From: Dietzia lutea
GTDB taxonomy: Bacteria; Actinomycetota; Actinomycetes; Mycobacteriales; Mycobacteriaceae
Assembly (NCBI RefSeq): GCF_003096075.1
Contig: NZ_CP015449.1
Location: 1,667,001-1,731,000 of the forward strand
DNA: 64,000 nucleotides
Direction of reading: 5' to 3'
Part shown: positions 24,105 through 32,484 of the stretch, one piece after another
How the letters are laid out: each line of letters begins with the position of its first letter
Numbering within the stretch: the stretch's first letter is position 1
Made by a program: the position numbers and the translations under genes
The notes under the pieces: model-generated
Databases searched by the model: none
Seen by the model: the letters and a program-made list of their open reading frames with translations, nothing else
Told to the model about the DNA's origin: nothing

Positions 24105-25253
24105 ATGCGAGCCACCACGTACCGCGGTCCGTACAAGGTCCGCGTGGAGAACAAGCCGATCCCCGCGATCGAGCACCCCAACGACGCGATCATCAAGGTC
24201 TCGCTCGCCGCCATCTGCGGCTCCGACCTGCACCTCTACCACGGGATGATGCCCGACACCCGCGTCGGTCACACCTTCGGTCACGAGTTCGTGGGCACGG
24301 TCCACGAGGTCGGGCCGTCCGTGCAGAACCTCCGGCCCGGGGACCGGGTGATGGTGCCGTTCAACATCTTCTGCGGCTCCTGCTATTACTGCGCCCGCGG
24401 GCTGTACTCCAACTGTCACAACGTCAACGCCGGCGCGACCGCGGCCGGGGCGATCTACGGCTACTCCCACACCTGTGGCGGTTACGACGGGGGACAGGCA
24501 GAGTTCGTCCGCGTGCCGTTCGCGGACGTGGGCCCCTCGATCATTCCCGAGTGGATGGACGAGGAGGACGCGCTCCTGCTCACCGACGCCGTGGCCACCG
24601 GGTACTTCGGCGCGCAGCTCGGCAGCATCGTCGAGGGCGACACGGTGATCGTGTTCGGGGCAGGGGCAGTGGGGTTGTTCGCCGCCCAGTCGGCCTGGCT
24701 GATGGGCGCGGGCCGGGTGATCGTGGTCGATCACCTCGAGTACCGCCTGGAGAAGGCGCGGACCCTCGCCCACGCGGAGACGTACAACTTCACCGAGTAC
24801 CGCGACATCGTGGTGGAGATGAAGCGCACCACCGACCACCTCGGTGCGGACGTGGCGATCGACGCCGTGGGCGCCGAGGCCGACGGGCACTTCATCCAGC
24901 ACGTGACCTCGGCGAAGTTCAAGCTCCAGGGCGGCTCGCCGATCGCGCTCAACTGGGCGATCGACTCCGTGCGCAAGGGCGGGACCATCTCGGTGATGGG
25001 CGCCTACGGCCCGGTGCAGACCTCGATCAAGTTCGGCGACGCGCTGAACAAGGGCCTGACGATCCGGGGCAACCAGTGCCCGGTGAAGCGGCAGTGGCCC
25101 AGGCTCTTCGAGCACGTCCGAAACGGGTACCTCACGCCCAGCGAGATCATCACCCATCGCATCCCGCTCGAGCACATCGCGGAGGGGTACCACACCTTCT
25201 CCGGCAAGCTCGACGGCTGCATCAAGCCGATCGTGCTGCCCGGTGCCAGCTGA
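24105..25253 (+). CDS. Zinc-dependent alcohol dehydrogenase, formaldehyde-dehydrogenase-like
   Basis: This 382-residue medium-chain dehydrogenase has the catalytic zinc ligands Cys38 (ICGSDLH) and His60-Glu61 (GHEF), the structural zinc cysteines 90, 93, 96 and 104 (CGSCYYCARGLYSNC), and the NAD motif VFGAGAVGLFAAQ. The length and an insertion after the structural zinc loop resemble glutathione-independent formaldehyde dehydrogenases and related long-chain members. GAGAGGA lies before the ATG at 24105. The true substrate is unknown; the association with hemerythrin and MBL hydrolase genes hints at detoxification of a reactive aldehyde. Confidence 0.9.
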   Translation: MRATTYRGPYKVRVENKPIPAIEHPNDAIIKVSLAAICGSDLHLYHGMMPDTRVGHTFGHEFVGTVHEVGPSVQNLRPGDRVMVPFNIFCGSCYYCARGLYSNCHNVNAGATAAGAIYGYSHTCGGYDGGQAEFVRVPFADVGPSIIPEWMDEEDALLLTDAVATGYFGAQLGSIVEGDTVIVFGAGAVGLFAAQSAWLMGAGRVIVVDHLEYRLEKARTLAHAETYNFTEYRDIVVEMKRTTDHLGADVAIDAVGAEADGHFIQHVTSAKFKLQGGSPIALNWAIDSVRKGGTISVMGAYGPVQTSIKFGDALNKGLTIRGNQCPVKRQWPRLFEHVRNGYLTPSEIITHRIPLEHIAEGYHTFSGKLDGCIKPIVLPGAS

Positions 25254-25292
25254 ATCGAATGCCAGGTAGATCGAACGCCGGCTGAACCGAAC
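25245..25292. repeat. 16-bp tandem repeat, three units, starting at a stop codon
   Basis: Units GCCAGCTGAATCGAAT, GCCAGGTAGATCGAAC and GCCGGCTGAACCGAAC follow directly; the alcohol dehydrogenase TGA (25251-25253) is inside the first. The array fills most of the gap to the next gene. Confidence 0.82.
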
Positions 25293-25317
25293 GCCGCAGA
25301 GACCACAGGAGGCCGAC

Positions 25318-25884
25318 ATGCCGTACACCGCCGACGATCGACCCCCGCACAGGTCGAGCGAGGAGCTGCGCGCCCGGATCCCCGGCTGGGGGGCGGACCT
25401 GGACCCCGCCGACCGCCCCTCGTACCCCAAACTGCGCCGGGACCTGGAGACCGGCGCGCACTGGGACTTCCCCGAGCGTCAGCCCGAGCGCACTCCCCGG
25501 GAGCGCTCGATCGAGCATCGCCACCTGACCCCGGTGTTCGGGACGGCCCAGCCGCTGCACGGGGTGTCCGGGATGATCCGGCGCAGGGCCTACCAGTACG
25601 GGGAGGACAAGACGTACCGGTGGCTGATGCTGCTCGGCGCCGACCGGGTGGACGCGGTGGGGAGCCACGTCCGGTCGCTCGTCACGCTGCGGCCCGACAA
25701 CCCCGTCACCGAGACCGGCGTGGTCACCGAGTTCACTGCGGGCGGGCTCTCCTCACGGGTGGGGAAGAAGCGCTACGACGTGCGGCACCACTGGATCGAC
25801 CCGATCCTGGTCGGCGGACCGTGGGTGCTCGCGGCGGGCGCGGCGGCGGGCGGGATCGCCGCGCTCCGCGCGCTGAAGGACTGA
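25318..25884 (+). CDS. Conserved hypothetical protein with C-terminal membrane anchor
   Basis: The product has 188 residues, Arg/Asp/Pro-rich in the N-terminal third (SSEELRARIPGWGADLDPADRPSYP), with a central block RWLMLLGADRVDAVGSHVRSL. A hydrophobic alanine/glycine-rich segment at the end (about 165-182) probably anchors it in the membrane. I do not recognise a catalytic motif. An AGGAGG lies seven bases before the ATG. Co-orientation with the three preceding genes suggests it belongs to the same operon, and it may be the membrane partner of the dehydrogenase; that is inference. Confidence 0.65.
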   Translation: MPYTADDRPPHRSSEELRARIPGWGADLDPADRPSYPKLRRDLETGAHWDFPERQPERTPRERSIEHRHLTPVFGTAQPLHGVSGMIRRRAYQYGEDKTYRWLMLLGADRVDAVGSHVRSLVTLRPDNPVTETGVVTEFTAGGLSSRVGKKRYDVRHHWIDPILVGGPWVLAAGAAAGGIAALRALKD

Positions 25885-25896
25885 GGGGCGCCGCCG

Positions 25897-26394
25897 CTAG
25901 TGGCTGTGGCGCCCCCGTCGTGACACCAGCGTCGGGCGGAGCGCCCGCTCGGCGATGAGCCCGGTGGCGGCGGAGAACACCGCCTTGTGCAGCACGTCGA
26001 CCGCCAACTCCCGGCGCGGCCAGGTGGCCGGGGGAGCACCGACCCCGGTGGCGTTCTCGAGGGTCTGGTCGACGCCGAGGCGGATGATGGTGTGCCACGC
26101 GGTGGCGTGGGCGCCGCGGATGCCGGTGACCGCCCAGACGCCGCGGAGTGCGCCGAGCGAGGCCGCCGTACCGTAGTGCATCGCGTGGTTCCAGGTGGTG
26201 GGCTTGGCATCGTCCCCCGGCGAGCGACCCAGGAGGGTCAGGAGCGTCCGCGCGGGCACGAACGAGTTCGGGCGGCCGGTGACCGCCTGCTCTGCCTTTT
26301 CTCCGGCCGTCATCACGCCGGCTCCGGCGAGTCCGGCGAGGGCGCCCGTACCGGCGGCGCGCAGGAGGGCGCGGGTCCTGGTCTCTGACTGCAT
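25897..26394 (-). CDS. Small hydrophobic conserved protein, convergent with the dehydrogenase cluster
   Basis: The product has 165 residues. It begins with Arg-rich residues and a glycine/alanine-rich helix (GTGALAGLAGAGVMTAGEK) that looks like a membrane segment with a glycine zipper. Further short hydrophobic stretches follow around 85-150. The composition resembles small actinobacterial membrane proteins found near oxidoreductase clusters, with no assigned function. The ATG at 26394 has GGGAGG upstream. It lies 12 bases from the end of the convergent 25318 gene. Confidence 0.62.
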   Translation of the reverse strand: MQSETRTRALLRAAGTGALAGLAGAGVMTAGEKAEQAVTGRPNSFVPARTLLTLLGRSPGDDAKPTTWNHAMHYGTAASLGALRGVWAVTGIRGAHATAWHTIIRLGVDQTLENATGVGAPPATWPRRELAVDVLHKAVFSAATGLIAERALRPTLVSRRGRHSH

Positions 26395-26553
26395 GCGGTG
26401 CCTCCCGTTGGTTCGGTGGGGTGGTGGCGCCACCGTAAACCGGGGCGAACAGGACGTCCACCACACGCCGACCGGGGAGGCTCGCGTCATCTGAACCGCC
26501 TCGCCGAGAACGTCCTGTCACGGGCGCCCGCCAGCGATCAGACGACCGCCGGC

Positions 26554-26610
26554 GCGGTGATCCGGGCTGCGATCGGAGTGGACATCGGCTGCGCCAATGG
26601 TGGCCGCCCC
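26554..26610 (+). pseudogene. Short rtcB-like relic
   Basis: Translating this strand gives AVIRAAIGVDIGC, very close to AVIPAAVGVDIGC of the intact rtcB active site 2.2 kb downstream. At the DNA level about 33 of 42 bases match rtcB around 28831-28872, and ATGGTGGCCGC continues the match after a one-base insertion that shifts the frame. The rest of the gene is missing. This looks like a remnant of an rtcB copy, though such a short match could still be coincidence. Confidence 0.45.
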
Positions 26611-26614
26611 GCGC

Positions 26615-26647
26615 TGCCACTCATTACGCTGAGGCTGGTGAGTGGCA
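26615..26647. promoter_or_regulatory. Inverted repeat spanning the DUF2071 start
   Basis: TGCCACTCA at 26615-26623 and TGAGTGGCA at 26639-26647 are exact reverse complements with a 15-base spacer. The right arm overlaps the GTG start codon of the DUF2071 gene and the left arm touches a TACGCT -10 candidate, so it could be an operator or an mRNA hairpin hiding the start. Confidence 0.45.
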
Positions 26648-27387
26648 GACTCCCCGACCAGCCGATTCGCGTGCCGGCGAACCTCCAGCGCTGGGAGCAC
26701 CTCACCTTCCTCCACTGGCGTTACGACCCGGAGACGGTGCAGGCGTTGATTCCGCCGAGTCTGCGGGTGCAGTGTTGGGACGGCTCGACCTGGGTGGGGA
26801 TCACGCCGTTCCGCATGGTCGACGTACGGTTGCCGAGCCTCCCGCCCCCGCCACCATGGCGTGAGTTCCCCGAGCTGAACGTCCGCGCCTATGTGCGGGG
26901 TCCGGATGGGCGGGACGGGATCTGGTTCCTGGGCATGGCGGTGCCGCGCGTGTCGTTCCTCGCGCCTATGCGCGCTGCGGGACTGCCGTACGAGCGATCG
27001 CGCTCAGAGGTCTCGATCGTCGACTCGCGGTGGTCCTACCGCTTCGAACCGCCGCGCCGGATGCGGCGGCTCGGCGGCGACCCCTTTGCGGCGGTGGTGG
27101 ACGTGGGGGACGAGCTCTCCGAGCACGGGCGCACGCCGTTGGTGGATAGCATCACCGGCAGGTGGTCAGGCTTCCACCGGCGCGGCGGCATCCTTCTGCG
27201 GACGCCGATCGCGCACGAACCGTGGCCGCTGCGCTCCGCGACCGCCGACGGCGACCTCACCCCACCGCTGCGGTGGTCGGGCCTACCCGAACCGGCGGAA
27301 CCGGCGGTGGTGCATGCCGCGCAGGTGGTCCGCACCTCGCTCGGACCGCCACGTCCGGTGCGCCGAGTTCGGTCGGACGGTTGGTGA
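26638..27387 (+). CDS. DUF2071 (YqjF-like) family protein
   Basis: The 249 residues match the DUF2071 family through QRWEHLTFLHWRYDPETVQALIPPSL, WVGITPFRMVDVRLP, ELNVRAYVRGPDGRDGIWFL and the C-terminal VVHAAQVV. The family adopts an acetoacetate-decarboxylase-like barrel; activity is unknown. The GTG at 26638 is the most likely start because upstream codons contain the rtcB-like relic and no conserved sequence. A -10-like TACGCT ends ten bases before it, so the mRNA may have almost no leader. Confidence 0.82.
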   Translation: MSGRLPDQPIRVPANLQRWEHLTFLHWRYDPETVQALIPPSLRVQCWDGSTWVGITPFRMVDVRLPSLPPPPPWREFPELNVRAYVRGPDGRDGIWFLGMAVPRVSFLAPMRAAGLPYERSRSEVSIVDSRWSYRFEPPRRMRRLGGDPFAAVVDVGDELSEHGRTPLVDSITGRWSGFHRRGGILLRTPIAHEPWPLRSATADGDLTPPLRWSGLPEPAEPAVVHAAQVVRTSLGPPRPVRRVRSDGW

Positions 27388-27493
27388 CATCCACAGGCGG
27401 GCACTGGAAGACGGCTCTCTGTGACGACCCGAGAGGATCGCCGGCGCGTACGTTGGATGGGGACCGATGTTCCACCGTGGAAAGGCACGTTTC

Positions 27494-27982
27494 ATGTCAG
27501 ATGACACAAGATCGCCCGAGCAGATCGTCGCGGACCTGATCGAGAAGTCGCCGATCTGCATGATCACCACCATCGGTCCCGACGGTCGCCTGCTGAGCCG
27601 CCCGATGACGCGCCAGAACTCCGACTTCGACGGCACGCTGCGGTTGCTCGCTCCCAGGGACGGCGACCTCGTGTCGGAGATCGCGAGTAACTCGCACGTC
27701 AACGTCTCGGTGCAGTCCTCGGACGGTTTCGTCTCGGTGGCGGGACGAGCGGTCGTCGACGACGACCGGAACGCGGTGGCCGAGAACTGGAGCCCTGCGG
27801 TCGACGCCTGGTTCCCCGACGGTCCCGAGCAGGCCACCTCGATCCTCGTCCACGCCGACTCGGCCGAGTACTGGGACTCGAGCGGCTCGAGCATCGCCCA
27901 CATCGCCTCGTTCGTCCGCGCGGTGGTGTCCCGCGACGACCGGACTCCCGATATGGGCGACAGCGGCACCGTCGAGCTGTAG
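27494..27982 (+). CDS. Pyridoxamine-5'-phosphate-oxidase-fold protein (general stress 26-like)
   Basis: The 162 residues form a split-barrel flavin-binding domain of the general stress protein 26 type: ICMITTIGPDGRLLSRPMT near the N-terminus, then LRLLAPRDGDLVSEIASNSHVNVSV and AEYWDSSGSSIAHI. Members bind FMN, FAD or F420 and reduce unknown substrates. GGAAAGG lies nine bases before the ATG at 27494; an upstream in-frame ATG at 27467 has none. The gene is followed by a hairpin and the convergent DUF309 gene. Confidence 0.85.
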   Translation: MSDDTRSPEQIVADLIEKSPICMITTIGPDGRLLSRPMTRQNSDFDGTLRLLAPRDGDLVSEIASNSHVNVSVQSSDGFVSVAGRAVVDDDRNAVAENWSPAVDAWFPDGPEQATSILVHADSAEYWDSSGSSIAHIASFVRAVVSRDDRTPDMGDSGTVEL

Positions 27983-27997
27983 AGCCGGCTCCGCGAC

Positions 27998-28040
27998 CAC
28001 TCTCTCCGCCCAGTGCCCCGGACCTCCTGGGAGGGGAGTG
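27998..28040. terminator. Imperfect hairpin between convergent genes
   Basis: CACTCTCTCCGCCCAG (27998-28013) and CTGGGAGGGGAGTG (28027-28040) pair with one small bulge around a 13-base loop, between the split-barrel gene and convergent DUF309 gene. Confidence 0.5.
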
Positions 28041-28044
28041 ACGC

Positions 28045-28569
28045 TCACCCCTGCGCCGATGTCCCGCCGTCGGGATCGCGACGTACGACGAGTCGCGGCC
28101 TCAACCGTTCTGGAGCAGGGGAGACGCCCTCTCGGAGGCCGGCGATGAGGTCGTGGGCGTAGGCGACCAGCCCCGTTGCATCTACCCCGTGCGGTGCCGG
28201 GCCGTCACCGTGCGCGAGGCGCTCGGCCGCGCGCTCGAGCAACGCCATGGCTCCCTTGGGGTTGCCGCGCTGGATGTGGGTGATGCCGACCGCCAACTGG
28301 GCGAGACCCTGCCACAGGAGTCTCTCGTCGGCGGGACCGCTCTTCCACGCGCCCTCCAGGACCTCGTGGGCGTGGAACGCGCGGCCCCGGTCCAGCAGGT
28401 CCTGCGCCCACGCCAGGGACTCGGCGGGCGGCAGGTCGAGGTCCTCGGGAATGCGCTCGACCCCCACGCTGCCCGGCGGTAGCGGGCGCCCGAGCTCGTC
28501 GCGTGGGCGGGCGTTGCGCGCGCGACCTTCCTCATCGCGGTCACGATCCGAACGGGGAGGGGTGGACAT
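28045..28569 (-). CDS. DUF309 family protein
   Basis: The product has 174 residues. The central helical DUF309 domain (about residues 48-120) is recognisable by LLDRGRAFHAHEVLEGAWK and WQGLAQLAVGITHIQRGN, with conserved His and Glu suggestive of a metal or substrate site. The first 40 residues are charged and variable. The function of the family is unknown. It is divergent from rtcB with 70 bases between the starts, so a shared promoter region is likely. Confidence 0.85.
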   Translation of the reverse strand: MSTPPRSDRDRDEEGRARNARPRDELGRPLPPGSVGVERIPEDLDLPPAESLAWAQDLLDRGRAFHAHEVLEGAWKSGPADERLLWQGLAQLAVGITHIQRGNPKGAMALLERAAERLAHGDGPAPHGVDATGLVAYAHDLIAGLREGVSPAPERLRPRLVVRRDPDGGTSAQG

Positions 28570-28639
28570 GGCGCCATGGTCCCACCCGGTGTCGCCCGAG
28601 TGCCACCACGTGGCGGCCCGGAACCGGGACAATGGAGGC

Positions 28640-29815
28640 ATGCCAGTCACTCTCGCCCCGAATGTGCTGTCCTGGGCGTCGGCGATCGACGAGACGACAG
28701 TAGACCAGGCGGTGGCCCTCGCGCGGCTGCCGATCATCCACCCACACATCGCACTCATGCCGGACGCGCACGCCGGCAAGGGGTCCGCGGTGGGCACGGT
28801 CATCCCGACAGTCGAGGCGGTCATCCCGGCCGCGGTCGGGGTCGACATCGGATGCGGGATGGTGGCCGCGCGTACCCGGTACACGGAGTCCGACCTGGAC
28901 CGCATCGACCTGAGCACGTTGCGCGACCGGCTCGAGCGCGCGATCCCGCTGTCGCCGGGCAACTACAACAAGGCCGTCCGGCACGACCACACACGGGAGC
29001 GGGTCCGCGAGCTCGAGATGCTCGCCGACTCCGGCGGCGTCGACCTGTCCCACTCGCCGAAGTGGCGCGAGCAGCTCGGGAGCCTCGGCGGGGGGAACCA
29101 CTTCATCGAGCTGTGTCTCGACGAGTCCGGAGCGGTCTGGTGCTTCCTGCACTCCGGGAGCCGCGGGGTGGGCAACAAGATCGCCCAGAAGCACATCAGG
29201 ATCGCCCAGGCGCACTGCGCGGAGCGAGGCATCCAGCTCGAGGATCGCGATCATGCGTACCTGGAGCAGAGCACCACCGAGTTCACCGAGTACCTCGCCG
29301 AACTGAGATGGGCGCAGCGTTTCGCGCGACTCAACCGAGACGAGATGATGGATCGCTTCCTCGCGGAGTTGGCCCGCATCTTCCGCGACGACGACGCCGG
29401 CGAATCGCAACGCGTCAACTGCCACCACAACTACACCGAGAAGATCGCACTCGACGGCAGGGAAGTGTGGCTCACCCGCAAGGGCGCCATCGACGCGAGC
29501 GAGGGCCGCATGGGGTGCATCCCGGGATCGATGGGCACCCGCTCGTACATCGTCCGCGGCAAGGGGAACGCAGACGGGTTGTTCTCCGCGCCGCACGGTG
29601 CCGGTCGTCGGATGTCGCGCACACAGGCCAAGAGGCGGTTCAGCGCAGCCGACCTCGACGCGGCGATGCAGGGAATCGTCTACCGGCCCGGCGATGCGTG
29701 GGTCGACGAGATCCCCGCCGCCTACAAGGACATCGACCGGGTGATGGAGGATGCCGACGACCTCGTCGAGATCGTGCACACCCTGCGGCAGGTGATGAAC
29801 CTCAAGGGGACGTAG
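28640..29815 (+). CDS. rtcB: RNA-splicing ligase RtcB
   Basis: A GTP-dependent RNA ligase that joins 2',3'-cyclic phosphate or 3'-phosphate ends to 5'-OH ends in RNA repair or tRNA splicing. All hallmark residues are present in 391 residues: DAH at 42-44, the manganese-binding Cys72 in VDIGCGM, GGGNHFIE, LHSGSRG, NCHHNYTE and the guanylylated histidine in APHGAGRRMSR. The start ATG has GGAGG three bases away, with GACAAT six bases further up, so it may be leaderless. No RtcA, archease or RtcR gene is next to it. Confidence 0.95.
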   Translation: MPVTLAPNVLSWASAIDETTVDQAVALARLPIIHPHIALMPDAHAGKGSAVGTVIPTVEAVIPAAVGVDIGCGMVAARTRYTESDLDRIDLSTLRDRLERAIPLSPGNYNKAVRHDHTRERVRELEMLADSGGVDLSHSPKWREQLGSLGGGNHFIELCLDESGAVWCFLHSGSRGVGNKIAQKHIRIAQAHCAERGIQLEDRDHAYLEQSTTEFTEYLAELRWAQRFARLNRDEMMDRFLAELARIFRDDDAGESQRVNCHHNYTEKIALDGREVWLTRKGAIDASEGRMGCIPGSMGTRSYIVRGKGNADGLFSAPHGAGRRMSRTQAKRRFSAADLDAAMQGIVYRPGDAWVDEIPAAYKDIDRVMEDADDLVEIVHTLRQVMNLKGT

Positions 29816-30355
29816 AGGGAATTCCGGGGCAGCGCCTACTTTACATAATGTAGATTATCGGCACTTGAGGGATCCGGCGGTCGGGCCAGAAGGGGCCGGC
29901 GACGCGCGACGTGACGTGGCCGCAGGTCTGGACCCTGCGGGCTCGCGATGACCCGCCGTCCTCGAGTGGCGGACTAGACCGCGATGTCGTCCGCCCTCTC
30001 GGGTCGCGAACCTGTCGCCGGCGACACTGTCGATATCGCCGGACCTGCCGATGCCGCCTGTGCCGCCGGCCCGTCGGCTCCGGGCTCCGCCACGGCGCGC
30101 TCGCGCTCCGCGTCGTCGTGTCTCCCGGCTTGTGCGCCGTCGGCGTCTCGCGTCGCCCGCCCGGCGGCGACTGGGCGCCGTGCCCGGTCCGGGTCGGCAT
30201 CGCCATCCTCGGCCCCGGTGCACGACCCGCGGGCGTGCCAGCCGATGTCGCCGAAACGTCACGGGTGACGAAACGCGGGTAGGTCCGAGGTCGCGCTCGA
30301 TACGATGCTCGGCGGCCCCGTCCGGGCGCCGGTCGCGCCGCTCCGGTTCGAGACG
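29816..30355. other. 540-base stretch without a recognisable gene
   Basis: No open frame here has conserved content in either strand; those present are arginine- or serine-rich shadows. Near the rtcB end lies an AT-rich island (29839-29860) containing the palindrome TACAT-A-ATGTA at 29842-29852. The middle has GCC-rich repetitive sequence (30010-30070). It could hold a noncoding RNA or the remains of a gene, but nothing specific can be supported. Confidence 0.5.
29842..29852. promoter_or_regulatory. Perfect palindrome TACAT-A-ATGTA in an AT-rich island
   Basis: The 11-base palindrome, embedded in CTACTTTACATAATGTAG, stands out against a background of over 70 percent GC. It lies 27 bases after the rtcB stop. 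It may be a repressor operator for an unseen transcript or a remnant site; no gene is positioned to be its clear target. Confidence 0.35.
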
Positions 30356-31870
30356 TCACATCCTTGATGCGGCGTTGCCGACCCCGTCGATCGCACCCGG
30401 CTGGCGATCGGCCCACGGCAGGACCTGCTCGAGCTGCCCGGCGATCCGCAGAAGCCGGCTCTCCCCGCCGAGGGGCGCGACGAACTGGACCCCCATCGGC
30501 AGGCCCTCCGGCGTCCAGTGCAGTGGAAGCGACATCGCCGGCCGCCCGGTGAGGTTGGCCAGCTGCGTGTACGGAACCCAGCTCAGGTTGTCGTTGATGA
30601 TCGACTCCGCGAACCCGGAATGGCGCAGTAGCGGCGCGGTCCGGGTCGCCAGCAGCGCCTCCGCGCTCCGGGCGGCCCAAGGCGGGGTGTCGAGGGCGCC
30701 GACGAGCGGTGGCAGATCCGCGAGGCCGGGCGTCATGAGCAGGTCGTAGTCCGAGAAGAAGGCGGTCAGCTCGCGCGCGTAGTCGTCGCGACGCATCACC
30801 GCGGCGAGGTAATCCACGCTGCTCTGCGACCTGCCCAGCGCGGCGACGATCCGGGTGTCCGTCTCGAAGTCCCGGTCGCGGCACCCCGTTCGCCGCCGCG
30901 TGCTCTCCACCGTCCACGCGAGATACGCGAACCAGCTGGTGAGGAAGTCGCGGGCCAGCGCGAGATCGTCGACGGGTTGCGCCTCGAGGATCTCGACGTG
31001 ATGGCCGAGCTCCTCGAGCGCACGGCCCGCGGAGTCGACCGACGCGAGGGCCTCCGGGTGGGGCGAGGCGTTGATGGAGGACGCTGTACACAGCCCTATC
31101 CGCAGGCGACCCGGATCCGCGCCGACCTGGGAGTGGAACGTCTCGGGCGGCACCGACGGCACATAGGGGCCGCCCGGCTCTCCCCCGGCGAGGACGTCCA
31201 GCATCGCCGCGGTGTCGCGCACGGTGCGCGAGACGACGCCGTTGGTCGCCGCGCCGTGCATCGCCTCCCCGCGTACCGGGCCCATCGGCACCAGGCCGCG
31301 GCCGGGCTTGAGGCCGACCAGTCCGCAGCAGGCGGCCGGGATCCTGATCGATCCGCCACCGTCGCTCGCGCCCGCGACGGGCACGATACCCGCCGCGACG
31401 GCGGCCGCCGACCCCCCGGAGGACCCGCCGGGGCTGCGGCGCGTATCCCAGGGGTTCCGGGAGGGGCCGAACAGCGCCGGTTCGGTGACGGCCTTCGCGC
31501 CGAACTCCGGGGTGTTGGTCTTGCCGAAGACGACCACGCCCGCGTCGAGCCACCGCTGCACGACGGTCGCGTGCTCGGTCGCCGGTACCTCGGCGAGGGA
31601 CCGGGACCCGCCGCTGGTGGGGACGCCACGGTGGTCCTGTCCGAGGTCCTTGAGCAGGAACGGCACACCGGCGAACGGTCCCGTCAGCTCCTCGGCGGCC
31701 CGCGCGCGTGCCTGGTCGTCCATGCGTCGGACGATGGCGTTGAGCTGCGGCGCCACGAGGTCGGCCCGCTGCGTCGCGGCGTCGAGCAGCTCCCCCGGTG
31801 TCACCTCACCGCCGCGGACGAGGGCGGCGAGACCGAGGGCGTCGTGATTCCGGTACTCGTCGAAGCGCAT
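30356..31870 (-). CDS. Amidase signature family hydrolase
   Basis: The 504-residue product carries the Ser-cisSer-Lys triad of amidase-signature enzymes: Lys74 in FLLKDLG, Ser150 in [14 protein letters not shown] and Ser174 in [12 protein letters not shown]. Residue spacing and total length are normal for the family, which hydrolyses carboxylic amides, including aryl-acyl amides and 6-aminohexanoate cyclic dimers. The substrate is unknown. The ATG at 31870 is chosen over an upstream extension that lies in the DoxX gene. It follows the DoxX gene on the same strand after 73 bases. Confidence 0.9.
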   Translation of the reverse strand: MRFDEYRNHDALGLAALVRGGEVTPGELLDAATQRADLVAPQLNAIVRRMDDQARARAAEELTGPFAGVPFLLKDLGQDHRGVPTSGGSRSLAEVPATEHATVVQRWLDAGVVVFGKTNTPEFGAKAVTEPALFGPSRNPWDTRRSPGGSSGGSAAAVAAGIVPVAGASDGGGSIRIPAACCGLVGLKPGRGLVPMGPVRGEAMHGAATNGVVSRTVRDTAAMLDVLAGGEPGGPYVPSVPPETFHSQVGADPGRLRIGLCTASSINASPHPEALASVDSAGRALEELGHHVEILEAQPVDDLALARDFLTSWFAYLAWTVESTRRRTGCRDRDFETDTRIVAALGRSQSSVDYLAAVMRRDDYARELTAFFSDYDLLMTPGLADLPPLVGALDTPPWAARSAEALLATRTAPLLRHSGFAESIINDNLSWVPYTQLANLTGRPAMSLPLHWTPEGLPMGVQFVAPLGGESRLLRIAGQLEQVLPWADRQPGAIDGVGNAASRM

Positions 31871-31943
31871 GGGTGTCGAGTCTACGCATGGAGGCCACCG
31901 GAGACGGCCGGTCGACGACGGATGCGGTCGGCGGAGGGACCCG

Positions 31944-32423
31944 TCAGCGGCGGGCCCGGGCCCGCCATGCGCGCCACGCACCGGTGGACCACAGGGCCCA
32001 CGCCACGAGGACCGGCTGGACGAACAGCCGGATGAACCGGTCGCGGTCGGTGTCGAGGCCGAAGGCGTCGGTGCCGGTCACGTACTGCGAGATGTTGCCC
32101 GGGAAGATCGCGACGAAGAACGCGGCGGCCACCCCGCCCACAGCGGGACGGAAGCGGGTCGGAGCGAGGATGAGCGTGGCACCGAGGCCCAGTTCGACCA
32201 CGCCGGACGCGACGACGACGAAGTCCGGGTCGAGTGGCACCCACGTCGGGACCTGGGCCCGGAACTCCTGCCGCATGGTCGTGAGGTGGCCGGTGCCCGC
32301 GCCGAGCAGAGCGGCGCCGAGCGCCCAGCGGCCGACGTGGCGCGCCGCCTCCCCGATGCGCCGACCCTTGCGGGGCGACGACTGCGCGGGTGCGGTCCGG
32401 TGTGACTGAGGGAGATCGTCCAT
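31944..32423 (-). CDS. DoxX family membrane protein
   Basis: A 159-residue protein with a basic N-terminus and four membrane helices, the DoxX arrangement (GTGHLTTMRQEFRAQVP after the first helix, then VVVASGVVELGLGATLIL). DoxX-like proteins take part in redox or thiosulfate-quinone chemistry or thiol stress in mycobacteria. AACACT (-10) ends seven bases before the ATG with TTGCAC 17 bases upstream, so the mRNA is likely leaderless. It is divergent from a MarR-family regulator across a 27-bp palindrome, which makes it the regulator's probable target. Confidence 0.86.
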   Translation of the reverse strand: MDDLPQSHRTAPAQSSPRKGRRIGEAARHVGRWALGAALLGAGTGHLTTMRQEFRAQVPTWVPLDPDFVVVASGVVELGLGATLILAPTRFRPAVGGVAAAFFVAIFPGNISQYVTGTDAFGLDTDRDRFIRLFVQPVLVAWALWSTGAWRAWRARARR

Positions 32424-32429
32424 GCCGAA

Positions 32430-32477
32430 AGTGTTGCGCACAACTGAGTTGAGTGCAACCGGTGATTTCGGGATACT
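32430..32477. promoter_or_regulatory. Divergent doxX/marR promoters sharing a 27-bp palindrome
   Basis: The palindrome GTTGC-N3-CAACT-G-AGTTG-N3-GCAAC occupies 32433-32459. Leftward, TTGCAC (32458-32453) and AACACT (32435-32430) are 17 bases apart. Rightward, TTGAGT (32449-32454) and GATACT (32472-32477) are also 17 bases apart. The palindrome therefore covers the leftward promoter and the rightward -35. This is the expected layout of an autoregulated MarR/OhrR repressor with a divergent target. Confidence 0.75.
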
Positions 32478-32484
32478 GGGACCC

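Noticed and set aside
29855-30262. Candidate gene in the rtcB/amidase gap
   Set aside because: Almost only Arg, Gly and Ser; no ribosome site and no family; treated as noncoding.
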